NCBI GenBank assembly: GCA_965227455.1
Contig: OZ245752.1
Location: 2,046,001-2,110,000 of the forward strand
From: JABDIP01 sp965227455
GTDB lineage: Bacteria > Pseudomonadota > Alphaproteobacteria > DSM-16000 > Inquilinaceae
Direction: 5' to 3'
Length of the DNA: 64,000 bases
The notes under the pieces were generated by a model. That model worked only from the letters and a program-made list of their open reading frames with translations. It made no database searches and was not told the origin of the DNA. Below, in pieces: positions 9,060 through 17,875 of this stretch; the first letter of the stretch is position 1, and each line of letters opens with the position of its first letter. The translations under genes and the position numbers were made by a program.

Positions 9060-10613
9060 TCAGCCACTAGACAGCCGCGCAGCCAGCGAAGACAACGTTA
9101 CGATGGTCGCAAGAACAGCCTTGCCCGCTTCACCGACCGCTTCGGCACTATTCTTAAGATCATCCATTAGTCGTTCCAAGGTGTTCTTCCGTGGGCTCGC
9201 ACTCGTTGCCTCCGTGGCAAGCGATTCTACGTCTCGCGCCATTGCGGAGACTTGATCTTTGGAGATCGAGTCATTTCGAGCCAAGTCATTCATCTCCTTT
9301 GCCAAATTCCCAAGTGCATCCTTGATCTCTTTGTCCAGGTTTGATGAGGAAATCGTATTAAAGCAGTTCTCCATTGCATCGGCGATGAAGACAGGAGCGG
9401 TAATCGTTGTGCCGTCACCAATTGTAATGATTTTATCCTGTGACATTCTCTCAATCCTCTCTGCAAAGAGCTGATTCAAACTCTCGACCATGAGAGTTAC
9501 ATCGCCATGAAAGTGAAGTGTTTCAACAACTTGCTTCACTTCGGATTCTACGAGCTCATTCGTCATTATGTTTTTGAGACTAAATGTAGCATTCTTGAAC
9601 CGAGACATTTGCTCGTCGAAATCCGTGACGATTCGGCCGGAATACATGCCCTGTACATATGTTTGGTCAAGCCAGTCGGCGCGCTCTCGCAGTGAGCCTT
9701 TGATTCCGGGGAAGAAGGTCACGTAGGAAGCATAGAATTTTTGGCTTCCTTCAAATTCACTCAAGAATGAGACCGGAACACTGACTTGTGGCGTAGCGTT
9801 GTTCTCCACTTTTTGCGGGCTCGGCACAACCTGCTCAATGAGAAGATAAAGTTGGGGCACGCTGACAATGCAGTTGAACATTGGTAGCAGCATCTCAGGC
9901 ATGAATCGGAGTCGCCCGGTCAGGGTTGCACGCAGGACACCCTCAATTGCGATTTGATCGATGCAGCGTTGATACAACTCATCTGGCAATGCGACCGGAA
10001 ATCCTTCATGGGCAACAAATGTCGACGACGCTGACATGAACCATACGCGTCCATCGTCGACTTCCTGATCACGAAGACGAACGCAGCCAACTCCACCGCG
10101 TAACATGTTGATCTTCCCACCTGGTGCATACACCCACATATGATCAGGCTCGCCGGGATGGGAATACGCATCATTCTCGGCTAATAGACGGGATGCATCA
10201 TCGACACCTTGGAGGTTCCCCACGGCAGGGCTCTTAACGAGGCAATCGCGCGCCGCCAACCTACTCCGCTCAGCATCAGGTGTGTAATAAAGGCCAGGAG
10301 AACGAGGGATCCATTCGGATATCAAGAAGTTCTTTAGAGTTATAACGACATTAGCGCGAAGCGATTCTTTCAAAATTGCATCCCAAAGTGGTAAATTTTC
10401 CTCAAATGTCCTATCAGGACCACTCGGAACATCTTCAGGGCGCTGGAGCAATCCCGACAGCATAACTTGCTCTGCGAGAAATTCTCGGCATTCCCATTGC
10501 CCCAATCCACCGATGAGGCTCGGATACTCAAATGGTTCGATGACTGGTTGCTCACTGGTGCTCAATTCTCCGTCCTCGAAATAGGTGAATTTGCAGGATG
10601 CGCAGTGTGTCAA
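9060..10613 (-). CDS. low-GC orphan protein, function unknown
   Basis: A 517-residue open frame of much lower GC than its neighbours. I do not recognise the first ~390 residues, which look globular and soluble, without signal peptide or membrane segment. The tail (about 395-517) has a distinct layout: a short IGDGTTITAPVFIAD element followed by long helices rich in Glu, Lys and Ser, and a final Ala/Val-rich stretch. I have an impression of similar tails on otherwise unrelated accessory-genome proteins, but cannot name the domain. The frame opens at a TTG immediately after an in-frame stop with no good ribosome site, so the start is uncertain and the 5' end may be damaged. Codon use and flanking gene fragments point to horizontal arrival. 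Confidence 0.7.
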   Translation of the reverse strand: MTHCASCKFTYFEDGELSTSEQPVIEPFEYPSLIGGLGQWECREFLAEQVMLSGLLQRPEDVPSGPDRTFEENLPLWDAILKESLRANVVITLKNFLISEWIPRSPGLYYTPDAERSRLAARDCLVKSPAVGNLQGVDDASRLLAENDAYSHPGEPDHMWVYAPGGKINMLRGGVGCVRLRDQEVDDGRVWFMSASSTFVAHEGFPVALPDELYQRCIDQIAIEGVLRATLTGRLRFMPEMLLPMFNCIVSVPQLYLLIEQVVPSPQKVENNATPQVSVPVSFLSEFEGSQKFYASYVTFFPGIKGSLRERADWLDQTYVQGMYSGRIVTDFDEQMSRFKNATFSLKNIMTNELVESEVKQVVETLHFHGDVTLMVESLNQLFAERIERMSQDKIITIGDGTTITAPVFIADAMENCFNTISSSNLDKEIKDALGNLAKEMNDLARNDSISKDQVSAMARDVESLATEATSASPRKNTLERLMDDLKNSAEAVGEAGKAVLATIVTLSSLAARLSSG

Positions 10614-11138
10614 TCAATTGAGGTTGTTGATTTCGCGATACGCTCTTTAGATTTGCGAGTGTACGGCACAACCGCGCTGATACTCCACAGATGCTGAATT
10701 GGAAGCGCAGTCAATAGCAATCGCAGACCAATGCTCTTTTGATATTCTGAGACCCAAGCTCGTGAACTGTGATTTAATGTTCAATTAGATCTCTGTTGAT
10801 GAAGAGGTATTATTACTTTCTGAGCCTCTTTCGCTTTGAGGGACTAAGCTCGGTATGTTAGGTAAACTTGTTCCGTCGTTCCCCTTCAGGTGACCTTCCA
10901 ACTTCCTATGCAATTCTGTGAGAGAATTGGAGGCTGATGAATTCTCTCAGTGAAATTGAATAATTTCATTGACCACACGACGCTGCGTGAAACGTGAGAG
11001 ATTCAGTTCGCGGCCAATCAGGCTTGCACCAAGGACGTCACGCATCGTGCCAAACTTAGCATCAATCGCATCCGGCCGTCACTGGTGCGGATCGATCGCC
11101 AAACGGCTGCAGTCTCAATGGATTTCCGACGAGTTGCG
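10614..11138. other. AT-rich spacer with gene scraps
   Basis: No intact gene is seen. The left half (to about 10970) is AT-rich and holds a 10-bp inverted repeat (listed separately). On the minus strand about 10965-11085 there is a 43-codon open piece containing VLGASLIG, bounded by stops. A similar piece with ALGASLTG follows the sugar ABC permease gene near 15806-15920, so this scrap probably shares origin with that region. Confidence 0.45.
10919..10949. repeat. perfect 10-bp inverted repeat
   Basis: TGAGAGAATT (10919-10928) and AATTCTCTCA (10940-10949) are separated by 11 bases. It could be a terminator stem for transcription leaving the scrap zone, or an end of the acquired segment. No poly-U run follows. 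Confidence 0.4.
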
Positions 11139-11220
11139 TCAGCGATCGATTGTTCTCCCGCAGGCGAGCGCATTCACGCCGATGATGATGAGGCCGGTCA
11201 GGACTAGGCGGAAGCCGGCG
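11139..11220 (-). pseudogene. 3' fragment of a CUT2 sugar ABC permease gene
   Basis: Read on the minus strand this gives GISAGFRLVLTGLIIIGVNA and then ALACGRTIDR before a stop. That closely matches the last residues of the intact permease at 15980-16939 (SAGFRLVLTGLIII followed by AVITLAGGKKAER). Only about 27 codons remain and there is no start. It ends abruptly where the RND fragment begins. GVNALA is a common ending in this permease family, so it may derive from a different paralogue rather than from the intact gene. Confidence 0.7.
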
Positions 11221-11415
11221 CTGATGCCGACCGTGATCACCCTGGTTTACGGCCTCGGCTTCGGCTTGTTCCTAGTGCTGTTGGTCACCCCGGCCCTGGT
11301 CACCATCCAGCACGATATCGGCCTGTTGATCAGATCCAGCCGCCGCCTGCTGATCCACGGCGCGCGTCTGGGCAAGCGGCGGATCAGGCCAGGGACCGTG
11401 GTCGGGGCGGAATAG
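11221..11415 (+). pseudogene. 3' fragment of an RND pump gene
   Basis: These 195 bases, ending in a stop, are a second copy of the last 65 codons of the pump gene (8739-8933). The same length is kept, with no gaps. My hand count gives about 38 differences, roughly 80 percent identity, with many silent changes. It is therefore either an old duplication or the tail of a lost paralogous pump. It is joined on its left to the permease fragment at the shared string GCTGATGCC. Confidence 0.8.
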
Positions 11416-11436
11416 CCCGACACACATCGAGTCACG

Positions 11437-12069
11437 CTAGGACCGCAGCTCCTTCAGCCCATCAGCGATGAGCCTGGCGCCGAGCGCGCCGAAGACGAGC
11501 CCGAAGGTCGCCTCGACGGCGTGGACGAGCCGTCCATAGGTCCGCATCGCCACCCCGGTCGAGAACAGCAATGCGTAGGTGCCGTAGATCGCCATGGCCG
11601 ACAAGGAGATGCAGAAGCCGATGATCAGGAACTGCGCGTTGGTGAGGTTCGCCGAGGCCAGGAAGATCGAGACGGCGACCCACATCAGCGCGGCCTTGGG
11701 ATTGGTCAGCACCACCAGAAAACCGGTGGCGTATGCGCGCGGCCCGGTCGTCCGCATGCCCGCCCCGCTACCGCCGGTCCTGGCTCCGCGCCAGGCGGTC
11801 CTTAGCGCCTTCAGCCCTAGGAACAGGAGATAGCTTCCGCCCACCAGCTTCATCGCCGTGATGGACTGCGGGAAGGCGTCGAACAGGGCGCCGATGCCCA
11901 GCGTGAACAGGACCGCCCAGACGAACACGCCGCTCGCCACGCCGGCGGCGGTCATCACGCCGGCCCTGCGCCCGGAGCCCAGCGACACCGACGACACCGC
12001 CATCATGTTGGGGCCGGGCGTGACTTGGGCGAGCAAGACGCCAACGATCAGGGGCAGGAATTCGAGCAC
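11437..12069 (-). CDS. LysE/RhtB-family amino-acid exporter
   Basis: A GTG at 12067-12069 preceded by a GGAGG site gives 210 residues; the longer upstream frame adds a non-homologous basic stretch. The protein starts directly in a membrane helix and carries the family motif QVTPGPNMM near residue 14, followed by about five more hydrophobic segments. LysE/RhtB proteins export amino acids or related metabolites through the inner membrane. Substrate is unknown. The neighbouring amidotransferase and ATP-grasp genes on the same strand raise the possibility that it exports their product, but the gap of nearly 300 bp argues against a simple operon. Confidence 0.88.
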   Translation of the reverse strand: MLEFLPLIVGVLLAQVTPGPNMMAVSSVSLGSGRRAGVMTAAGVASGVFVWAVLFTLGIGALFDAFPQSITAMKLVGGSYLLFLGLKALRTAWRGARTGGSGAGMRTTGPRAYATGFLVVLTNPKAALMWVAVSIFLASANLTNAQFLIIGFCISLSAMAIYGTYALLFSTGVAMRTYGRLVHAVEATFGLVFGALGARLIADGLKELRS

Positions 12070-12141
12070 GGGCGGACCTCCGAAGCGGATACGTGAGATC
12101 GCCTTTTTCGCCCTTCGGAGCGGATGGCTCAAGCCAAAGCC

Positions 12142-12177
12142 GTCATTGCGTGGAGCCGCAGGTGACGCGGCAATCCA
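12142..12177. repeat. REP-like palindromic element
   Basis: The stretch begins GTCATTGCG and ends GCGGCAATCCA, with ATTGC/GCAAT as inverted ends around a GC-rich core. This resembles a widespread extragenic palindrome of high-GC proteobacteria. Only one copy was noticed in the window. Confidence 0.45.
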
Positions 12178-12361
12178 CTGTCGGCAACAGGAGTGGATCT
12201 CCGCGCTCCTGACGCTCTGGTCCGCAAGATTTGGCTGTGGAGTTTGAAGAGGCCGGATTTCGGCCTTGGCACTCTTGGCCAGGACCGGGCTTTTGATGTC
12301 CCGTAGCCAGCTCTTCGGGTGTCGGAACCGCGACCACTTCAGCTCAGGAGATTCCCTTCAG

Positions 12362-13225
12362 CTATAACGGCGTGGAGGCCGCTTCGGCGCCTTCCGCCGC
12401 CACAATCACCTTTGCACTGAATGGCTCGACGCGCAGGCGGAAGTCCTGATCCACCGCGAACACGGTGCCGTTGGGTATGCCAAGCCAGCGCTCGTGGGTG
12501 ATCGGCTCGGAGGCGATCTCTACGGCCCTGTACAGCTGCTTGGTGTCGTGGTGGACGTGTGACTGGCCACAGATCTCGCACGGCACGATCTTCTCGCGTT
12601 CGAGGTACCACAGCGAACGATTCAGCCGCGACCCAACCATCTGCACGCCATCGGTCCACAGCACGTTGAGCGAGATCTTCCGCTTCGGGTCGATCTCCCT
12701 GGACCAGGCGATGACCTGCTCCAGGGCGGTACGCAGGGTCTCTAGCAAAGGCCGATCCGGTGCCTGCTGCCAGAGCGTCATGAGAAAACGAAAGACATGC
12801 TCGCTGTCGGTGCTGCCCTTGATCTCGGTCCGGTGCAGAGGGTCGAGCGCCTCGAGTAGCCTCTGCCGCACCTGCTCGAAGTTTGGCACGGTGCCGTTGT
12901 GGGCGAAGAGCCAGACGCCGTGGACGAATGGGTGCGTGTTCTCAAGTCCCGGGGCTCCGACCGTGGCCCGGCGGACATGGGCAATAACGGTTTTGGAATA
13001 GATCCGGGCAGCGGTCTTCTTGAAGTGCTCGCCGTCATAGGCCGCCCAAGCTTGCTTCTCGACGAAGGGCACACCGTCGGGGTGCTCCGCCACGCCCCAA
13101 CCGTGCCCATGGGTCTGGCCTTCCTGGTCCAGGCGGCTCTGCTCCATGAGCGCGTTTTGGGCATGGACCAAGCTGCACTCGACCCTGGTCGGCTCGTTGG
13201 CACGAAATCCGTAAAGGCGGCACAT
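12362..13225 (-). CDS. class II glutamine amidotransferase (YafJ/EgtC-like)
   Basis: A 287-residue Ntn-type glutaminase domain. After removal of Met the N-terminal residue is Cys2 (MCRLYGF), the nucleophile of class II amidotransferases. Further family marks are HVRRAT near residue 83, FAHNGTVPNF near 107 and STDSEHVF near 140. The domain hydrolyses an amide, releasing ammonia or glutamate. As no synthetase domain is attached, it is either a stand-alone amidohydrolase, as EgtC is in ergothioneine synthesis, or works with another protein. The upstream ATP-grasp gene on the same strand, 368 bp away, is a possible partner. No other ergothioneine genes are present. Confidence 0.85.
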   Translation of the reverse strand: MCRLYGFRANEPTRVECSLVHAQNALMEQSRLDQEGQTHGHGWGVAEHPDGVPFVEKQAWAAYDGEHFKKTAARIYSKTVIAHVRRATVGAPGLENTHPFVHGVWLFAHNGTVPNFEQVRQRLLEALDPLHRTEIKGSTDSEHVFRFLMTLWQQAPDRPLLETLRTALEQVIAWSREIDPKRKISLNVLWTDGVQMVGSRLNRSLWYLEREKIVPCEICGQSHVHHDTKQLYRAVEIASEPITHERWLGIPNGTVFAVDQDFRLRVEPFSAKVIVAAEGAEAASTPL

Positions 13226-13593
13226 GGCGATCTATTGCTTTCCCATCCTCTGCTGACCGAGTCGTGCCGGTCCGTCCCTTCCCGCGCCAACGACAAACCA
13301 GTCGCCTCGACCCCTCAAAACTGCGTGAGTAACGTGGAGCCGCCGTACGTCTTTCTAATCGACATCGCGGAAGAATGTAACAGAGCCAAATACGCACACT
13401 CTGACGCGCCGATCACCTCAATTGCCGCAGGCTGAATCTCCGACCTGATCCGGGGTTGTGTCGATGCCTTCGGTGTTTCGGTGCCCACCTGCTGACCGTC
13501 ATGATCCGCTGAACGTCCACTCAGCGCCACGCGCGGACCGGCCTTTTGTGTTGAGCCGACGTCGGCTTGCTCCATGGGAGGATTGACAAGCCG
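13226..13593. other. 368-bp intergenic region
   Basis: Lies between the amidotransferase and ATP-grasp genes, both on the minus strand. It contains open frames up to 86 codons but no recognisable protein and no strong ribosome site. It probably holds the amidotransferase promoter. Confidence 0.4.
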
Positions 13594-15273
13594 TCACGCA
13601 GAATGCCCGACCTTTTCCGCGCGGATCGGGTCGTCGCCATGGCTGATCGACAACCTTTCCGTCACCGACCGTGCGCAGGTCGCCGCATCTGACACGTCGT
13701 GGCCAATCACCATGAGCTGGTATCCATCGCCGTGCTCGGCCCATGACGGCGAGAGGACGACGACCCCGCTGGCGCTCAATCTCGGGCGATACAGGTCGTC
13801 TCCAATCCGCGACAGAAACTCCGCGAAACTCTGCCCGGGCCCTCGGAGGTCGGCGCGCTCGACGACGATGAAGGGGTGCCGCACCCAATCGCCGATAAGC
13901 CGGTTCGCCAGGGTCATGGGGATCGACACGCCTCCCCAACGGCCGTTGCATTCGATCCAGTGGAGGCGCGCGTCGGCCAGGCTCTGGCCGATCAGAATGG
14001 CATCGAAGCTGCACCGTCCGAAATACCCGAGCCGTTGGAACAAGGTGCCCAAACGCGCCGCCTCGTCGGCGATGCGCTGTCGCCAGCCTTGCGGCAGTGC
14101 GCTTGGCCTGGCGCCGACGAAGACTCCGGTCGGACCGGCGAGGATCTGCTCGAATACTCCCTCCACCAGCGGGCCGCCGTGCTCGCGGTGGGGTATCCAC
14201 AGATGGGCCGACGGGCTTGTTAGCACCGGCCCTTCCCAGGCAGTGACGATCAGAGGGTAGGCGCCTTGCCAACCGACACGGCGAAGAACAGCCAACACAT
14301 GTCGGCACAAGGCCCCAATGGAATGATGCGCCATCTCCGCAGGGTCGAGCACCACCGTCCCGATGGCGCTGGCACTGTCGGTTACCTTTACGGCGACAGC
14401 GCTTTGCCTCTTGGCCAGATTTGCGATCCGCCCGGCCAACGCGGCGGGACCGAACACGGCGTGTGCAGGTGGCAGTGCACTGCCGCCTAGCACTGCGGCT
14501 GCATGCCGTGCAAACCACAGCTTGTCGTTGACCCGTCGGACGAGTCGCGGCGGAGGGGCGGCCACGCTTACAGGCCTGCCTGCATGGCTGGCGATCGTGG
14601 CGGCGAGCCGCCAGACACCGCCGGTTCCCATATACGGTATGACGTTCAGGCCGCCATCGAGGCGCGCTTGCCTCACCAGGCGATCCAGAACATTCGTATC
14701 GTCGGCGCAGCTGATACTGAGCGGCGTGCTGTGTGTCGCCTGTCGTGGAACCAGGACGGTCACGTCGCCCAGCCGCAGCGAGTTGCGGCAGTATTCTTCG
14801 AAATCGCGATGCCGGTGTCCCCTGATCGCGACGAAGTCCCCGTCGCCGGCGAGCAACAGGGCGCGCTGCGTATACTTTGTCCCGTTTGCGCGGTCGAACA
14901 GCGAGATGGCGCTGTGATCCTCCAGCACCAATCCGGGCCATGGCCCAGTGCCCGTGGTCACATCGGTGCCGAATGCGCCGGTCGAGGATAGGGCTGGTTC
15001 GTCGGCCAGAATCCGTTCGGCCAAGCGGGCGACGTGCCGTTGCTCGCCACGGTCGAGTTCGGTCACATAGTGCGGAACGATTGGAAGATCGGTGGCCAAA
15101 GAATTCTGGACTCGTTCAAAGGGTTGTCGATGCTGTGCCCGATGCCGGACCGTCAGGCGCAGCCCGTGAAAACTGGCACCAACGTCGGCCGCAGAGAGAA
15201 AGCCGAAACAACCAGGAGCGGGCAGGCAACTCAGACGAAATCGCGGCGTTATCGACGGAAGACTCCCGCCCAT
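13594..15273 (-). CDS. ATP-grasp ligase with preATP-grasp domain, substrate unknown
   Basis: A protein of up to 559 residues. The middle and C-terminal parts read as an ATP-grasp fold: GYFGRCSFDAILIG near 430 and IECNGRWGGVSIPM near 465, where the Glu and Asn would hold Mg-ATP. Residues about 80-230 look like a preATP-grasp Rossmann half (RALLLAGDGDFVAIRG). ATP-grasp enzymes make amide or peptide bonds through acyl-phosphates. Substrates cannot be read from sequence. The first ~55 residues are weakly conserved-looking and the start may be internal. Its neighbours, a stand-alone glutaminase and a LysE exporter, suggest a small amino-acid-conjugate pathway, which is inference only. Confidence 0.75.
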   Translation of the reverse strand: MGGSLPSITPRFRLSCLPAPGCFGFLSAADVGASFHGLRLTVRHRAQHRQPFERVQNSLATDLPIVPHYVTELDRGEQRHVARLAERILADEPALSSTGAFGTDVTTGTGPWPGLVLEDHSAISLFDRANGTKYTQRALLLAGDGDFVAIRGHRHRDFEEYCRNSLRLGDVTVLVPRQATHSTPLSISCADDTNVLDRLVRQARLDGGLNVIPYMGTGGVWRLAATIASHAGRPVSVAAPPPRLVRRVNDKLWFARHAAAVLGGSALPPAHAVFGPAALAGRIANLAKRQSAVAVKVTDSASAIGTVVLDPAEMAHHSIGALCRHVLAVLRRVGWQGAYPLIVTAWEGPVLTSPSAHLWIPHREHGGPLVEGVFEQILAGPTGVFVGARPSALPQGWRQRIADEAARLGTLFQRLGYFGRCSFDAILIGQSLADARLHWIECNGRWGGVSIPMTLANRLIGDWVRHPFIVVERADLRGPGQSFAEFLSRIGDDLYRPRLSASGVVVLSPSWAEHGDGYQLMVIGHDVSDAATCARSVTERLSISHGDDPIRAEKVGHSA

Positions 15274-15979
15274 TCAGCCTGGGGAATATCGACCCCGACG
15301 GAGAACGAGGGGAAACTGCGCCGCATTGAGCCAGTCGTGATTATCCGACACAGGGCAAATTCACCCCACACGCTAAGAAACCGGCGCGACGGCTGCATTG
15401 ATCTGCCTCAGGGCGAATGCCGCCCGGACACGAAAGTCGCTGGGCGCGTGCAGCCTGTGCGGACAAGGGTTGTCACCGTTAAGCAGACGCCGCCATGGCG
15501 TGATGGCTGATTGGTCCGTCACTGTGATGGGCCTTCGGTCCTGCTCGGAATTCGCCTGATTCACGGGCTGCCGGGGCCGGCGTTCCTCGAGCTCGAGCCA
15601 AAGCGTCCAGCTCAGGGTCGCCCGGACGACTACCGGGTGTCGGCAGCGCCCGTGCTGGCGCAGAGGCCGGTTGCCCGCTCCGGCTCATACCGCGACGTGA
15701 GGCTCAGATGTCCCGTCTTCCGCTCTCCGGTGATCGCCGGACCTTGATCGCAGACCTGCGAGAGCGTTGGGGGGCCGACGACACCTCCCCGCGCAAACGC
15801 TATCGTCAATCCGCCGCCTTTTGTGGTCTGGACCGCAACTCCTTCGATCCGTGGCCGGTAAGGCTTGCGCCGAGGGCGGCAAAGATCGGGTCGAGGGTTC
15901 CATCATTCAGAGCCGGCCGTCACCCGCCTCGCGCCATCGGAAGAATGCCGCGCTCGAACGGACGCGAGAGGAACTGGGG
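15274..15979. other. 706-bp intergenic region with a decayed segment
   Basis: No convincing gene is seen. On the minus strand, about 15806-15920, a 37-codon piece contains ALGASLTG and lies just after the permease stop. A related piece occurs near 10965-11085 next to the duplicated permease tail. Other open frames here (up to 78 codons) have no recognisable features. Confidence 0.4.
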
Positions 15980-16939
15980 TCAGCGTTCGGCCTTCTTGCC
16001 GCCAGCCAGTGTGATCACGGCGATGATGATCAGGCCGGTGAGGACCAGGCGGAAGCCGGCGCTGAGGCCGAAGGTGTTGAGCATGGTGACCAGCAGGAAC
16101 AGAAACAGGGCGGCGCCCCAGAGGCCAGAGACGTTGGAATAGCCGCCGGCGACCGAGGTGCCGCCGATGACCACCACGGCGATCGAGGCGAGCAGGTATT
16201 CCGCGCCCATGTTCAGCGAGGCGCCGCCTGAAAAGCCGGAGAGCACGAAGCCGCACAGACCGGCGAAGGTGGCGCACATCACGTAGGTGGCGAAGCGGAT
16301 AATACCGACCCTCACGCCGGCCAAGAGGGCGGCGCGCGGATTCTGGCCGATGGCGATCACCGAGCGGCCATAGATCGTGCGGTGCAGGACAACCGCCATC
16401 AAAGCCGCCAGCACGATGACGCAGACCGCCAGCACCGGCACGCCGGAGATCTGCCAGGTGGTGAAGTCGGCCAGCAGCGGCGGCGGCTTGATCTTGATGC
16501 CGCGGCCATAGGCGATGGCTGTGGATTGCACCAGGAAGCTGGAAGAGAGCGTGGCGATGATCGGCGGAATGCGCAGCAGGCGGATCAGGCCGTAGTTGAA
16601 GACACCGACGGCCGCGCCACACAGCAGGGCCACGGCGAAGCCGATGGCGAGCATGGAATCCTGGGTGTCCATGAGCTTCATGGAGACGGCGCCGGCCAGG
16701 GTCATGGTGGCGGGGATCGACAGGTCGACATTGCCGGGGCCGAGCGTGATGACATGCATCTGGCCGATGCCGACGATCACCGAGAAGGCAGCGAAGGAGA
16801 AGGCGGCGGTCAGCACCTCGCCCGCCCCCTGGCCGCCGGTGAAGACGATGGTGGCCAGCCAGACCACCAAGGCGCCGAGATAGGCCCAGATCCAGGGCTG
16901 CTCGCCGATGATGCGCAGGCGTCTGACGGCTTCGCTCAT
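15980..16939 (-). CDS. CUT2-type sugar ABC transporter permease (second)
   Basis: A 319-residue RbsC/XylH-like permease. The start at 16939 overlaps the preceding permease stop by four bases (ATGA). Eight or more hydrophobic segments are visible. Family marks include GPGNVDLSIPATMTLAG near 75, GQNPRAALLAGV near 205 and GGTSVAGGYSNVSG near 255, close to the GG(T)S.AGG motif of CUT2 permeases. It is the last gene of the binding protein-ATPase-permease-permease operon and would form a heterodimeric channel with the other permease. The 3' end of a homologous gene is duplicated at 11139-11220. Confidence 0.9.
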   Translation of the reverse strand: MSEAVRRLRIIGEQPWIWAYLGALVVWLATIVFTGGQGAGEVLTAAFSFAAFSVIVGIGQMHVITLGPGNVDLSIPATMTLAGAVSMKLMDTQDSMLAIGFAVALLCGAAVGVFNYGLIRLLRIPPIIATLSSSFLVQSTAIAYGRGIKIKPPPLLADFTTWQISGVPVLAVCVIVLAALMAVVLHRTIYGRSVIAIGQNPRAALLAGVRVGIIRFATYVMCATFAGLCGFVLSGFSGGASLNMGAEYLLASIAVVVIGGTSVAGGYSNVSGLWGAALFLFLLVTMLNTFGLSAGFRLVLTGLIIIAVITLAGGKKAER

Positions 16940-17871
16940 CGCCGCGCCTCCGCCCGGTTGATCAGCACCCTGAGCGCCAGGACGATGATCAGGATCCCGC
17001 CCTGGGCGCCGATCTGCCAATCCGGCGAGATGCGCAGGAAGGAGAGGAAGGAGCCGGCCAGGGTCAGGGTCGCGGCACCGATCACCGCCCCGATGGGCGA
17101 GATGCGACCGCCGACGAACTCGCCGCCGCCCAGGATCACCCCGGCGATGGACAGCAGGGTGTAGCGCAGCGCGATATTGGCGTCGGCGGAGGTGGTCAGG
17201 CCGATCAGCGACAGCCCCGAGAGCACGCCGAAGAAGCCGGCCAGCGCGAACATGGTCACCTTGGTGCGCAGCAGCGACCAGCCGGCCCGCTCCACCGAGC
17301 GCGGATTGCCCCCTGCCCCGCGCAGCACCGCGCCATAGGCCGAGCGCATCAGCCCGACATGCACAATCGCGGCGAGCGCGACGGAGGCGTAGATGGTGAA
17401 GGGCACGATCGGCGTCTTGAACTTCATGATCGCGCGGATCCATTCCGGCGCGCTGCCGCCGGGCGTGGGCAGGACCAACAGGGCCAGGCCCAGCCAGACG
17501 AAGGACATGCCGAGCGTCACCACGATCGAGGGCAGGTTGCGCAGATGGATCAGCGCGCCCAGTGCCGCGTAGCCCAGTACGCACCCGGCCAGGGCCAGCA
17601 CGCCCAGCAGGGGTGTCTCAGCCAGCCAGGTGGCGCCGATGCAGGCCACCAGCCCGACGAAGGAGCCGATGCCGAGATCGAGGTCGTTGACCGTGATCAC
17701 GCACATCTGGGCGATGGTGGCGAAGGCGATGGGCAGGGCCAGGTTGAGCAGCAGGTTGAGCCCGAGATAGCTCATCGCCCGGGGCTGCAGATAGAAGATC
17801 GCCGCCAGGATCACCGCCAGCGAGAAGGCCGGCAGCAGGCTGCGGAGCAGGCGCGGCGAGAGGGTCGGCAT
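16936..17871 (-). CDS. CUT2-type sugar ABC transporter permease (first)
   Basis: A 311-residue permease with about eight to nine membrane segments. The motif ITVNDLDLGIGSFVGLVAC near residue 60 matches the family string in which an Asp follows the third helix. GGGEFVGGRISPIG near 250 is the conserved loop before the last helices. It starts 4 bp after the ATPase gene and its stop overlaps the second permease start. Two different permeases in one CUT2 operon imply a heterodimer, less common than the RbsC homodimer. Confidence 0.9.
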   Translation of the reverse strand: MPTLSPRLLRSLLPAFSLAVILAAIFYLQPRAMSYLGLNLLLNLALPIAFATIAQMCVITVNDLDLGIGSFVGLVACIGATWLAETPLLGVLALAGCVLGYAALGALIHLRNLPSIVVTLGMSFVWLGLALLVLPTPGGSAPEWIRAIMKFKTPIVPFTIYASVALAAIVHVGLMRSAYGAVLRGAGGNPRSVERAGWSLLRTKVTMFALAGFFGVLSGLSLIGLTTSADANIALRYTLLSIAGVILGGGEFVGGRISPIGAVIGAATLTLAGSFLSFLRISPDWQIGAQGGILIIVLALRVLINRAEARR

Positions 17872-17875
17872 GCGC

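Noticed and set aside
10969..11415. 148-codon open frame as a real gene
   Set aside because: It joins antisense permease scrap to sense RND scrap; only the last 65 codons have homology. Treated as pseudogene fragments.
15980..17584. 534-codon version of the second CUT2 permease
   Set aside because: The extra N-terminal 215 residues are a frame shadow of the first permease; the ATG at 16939 with ATGA overlap is the proper start.
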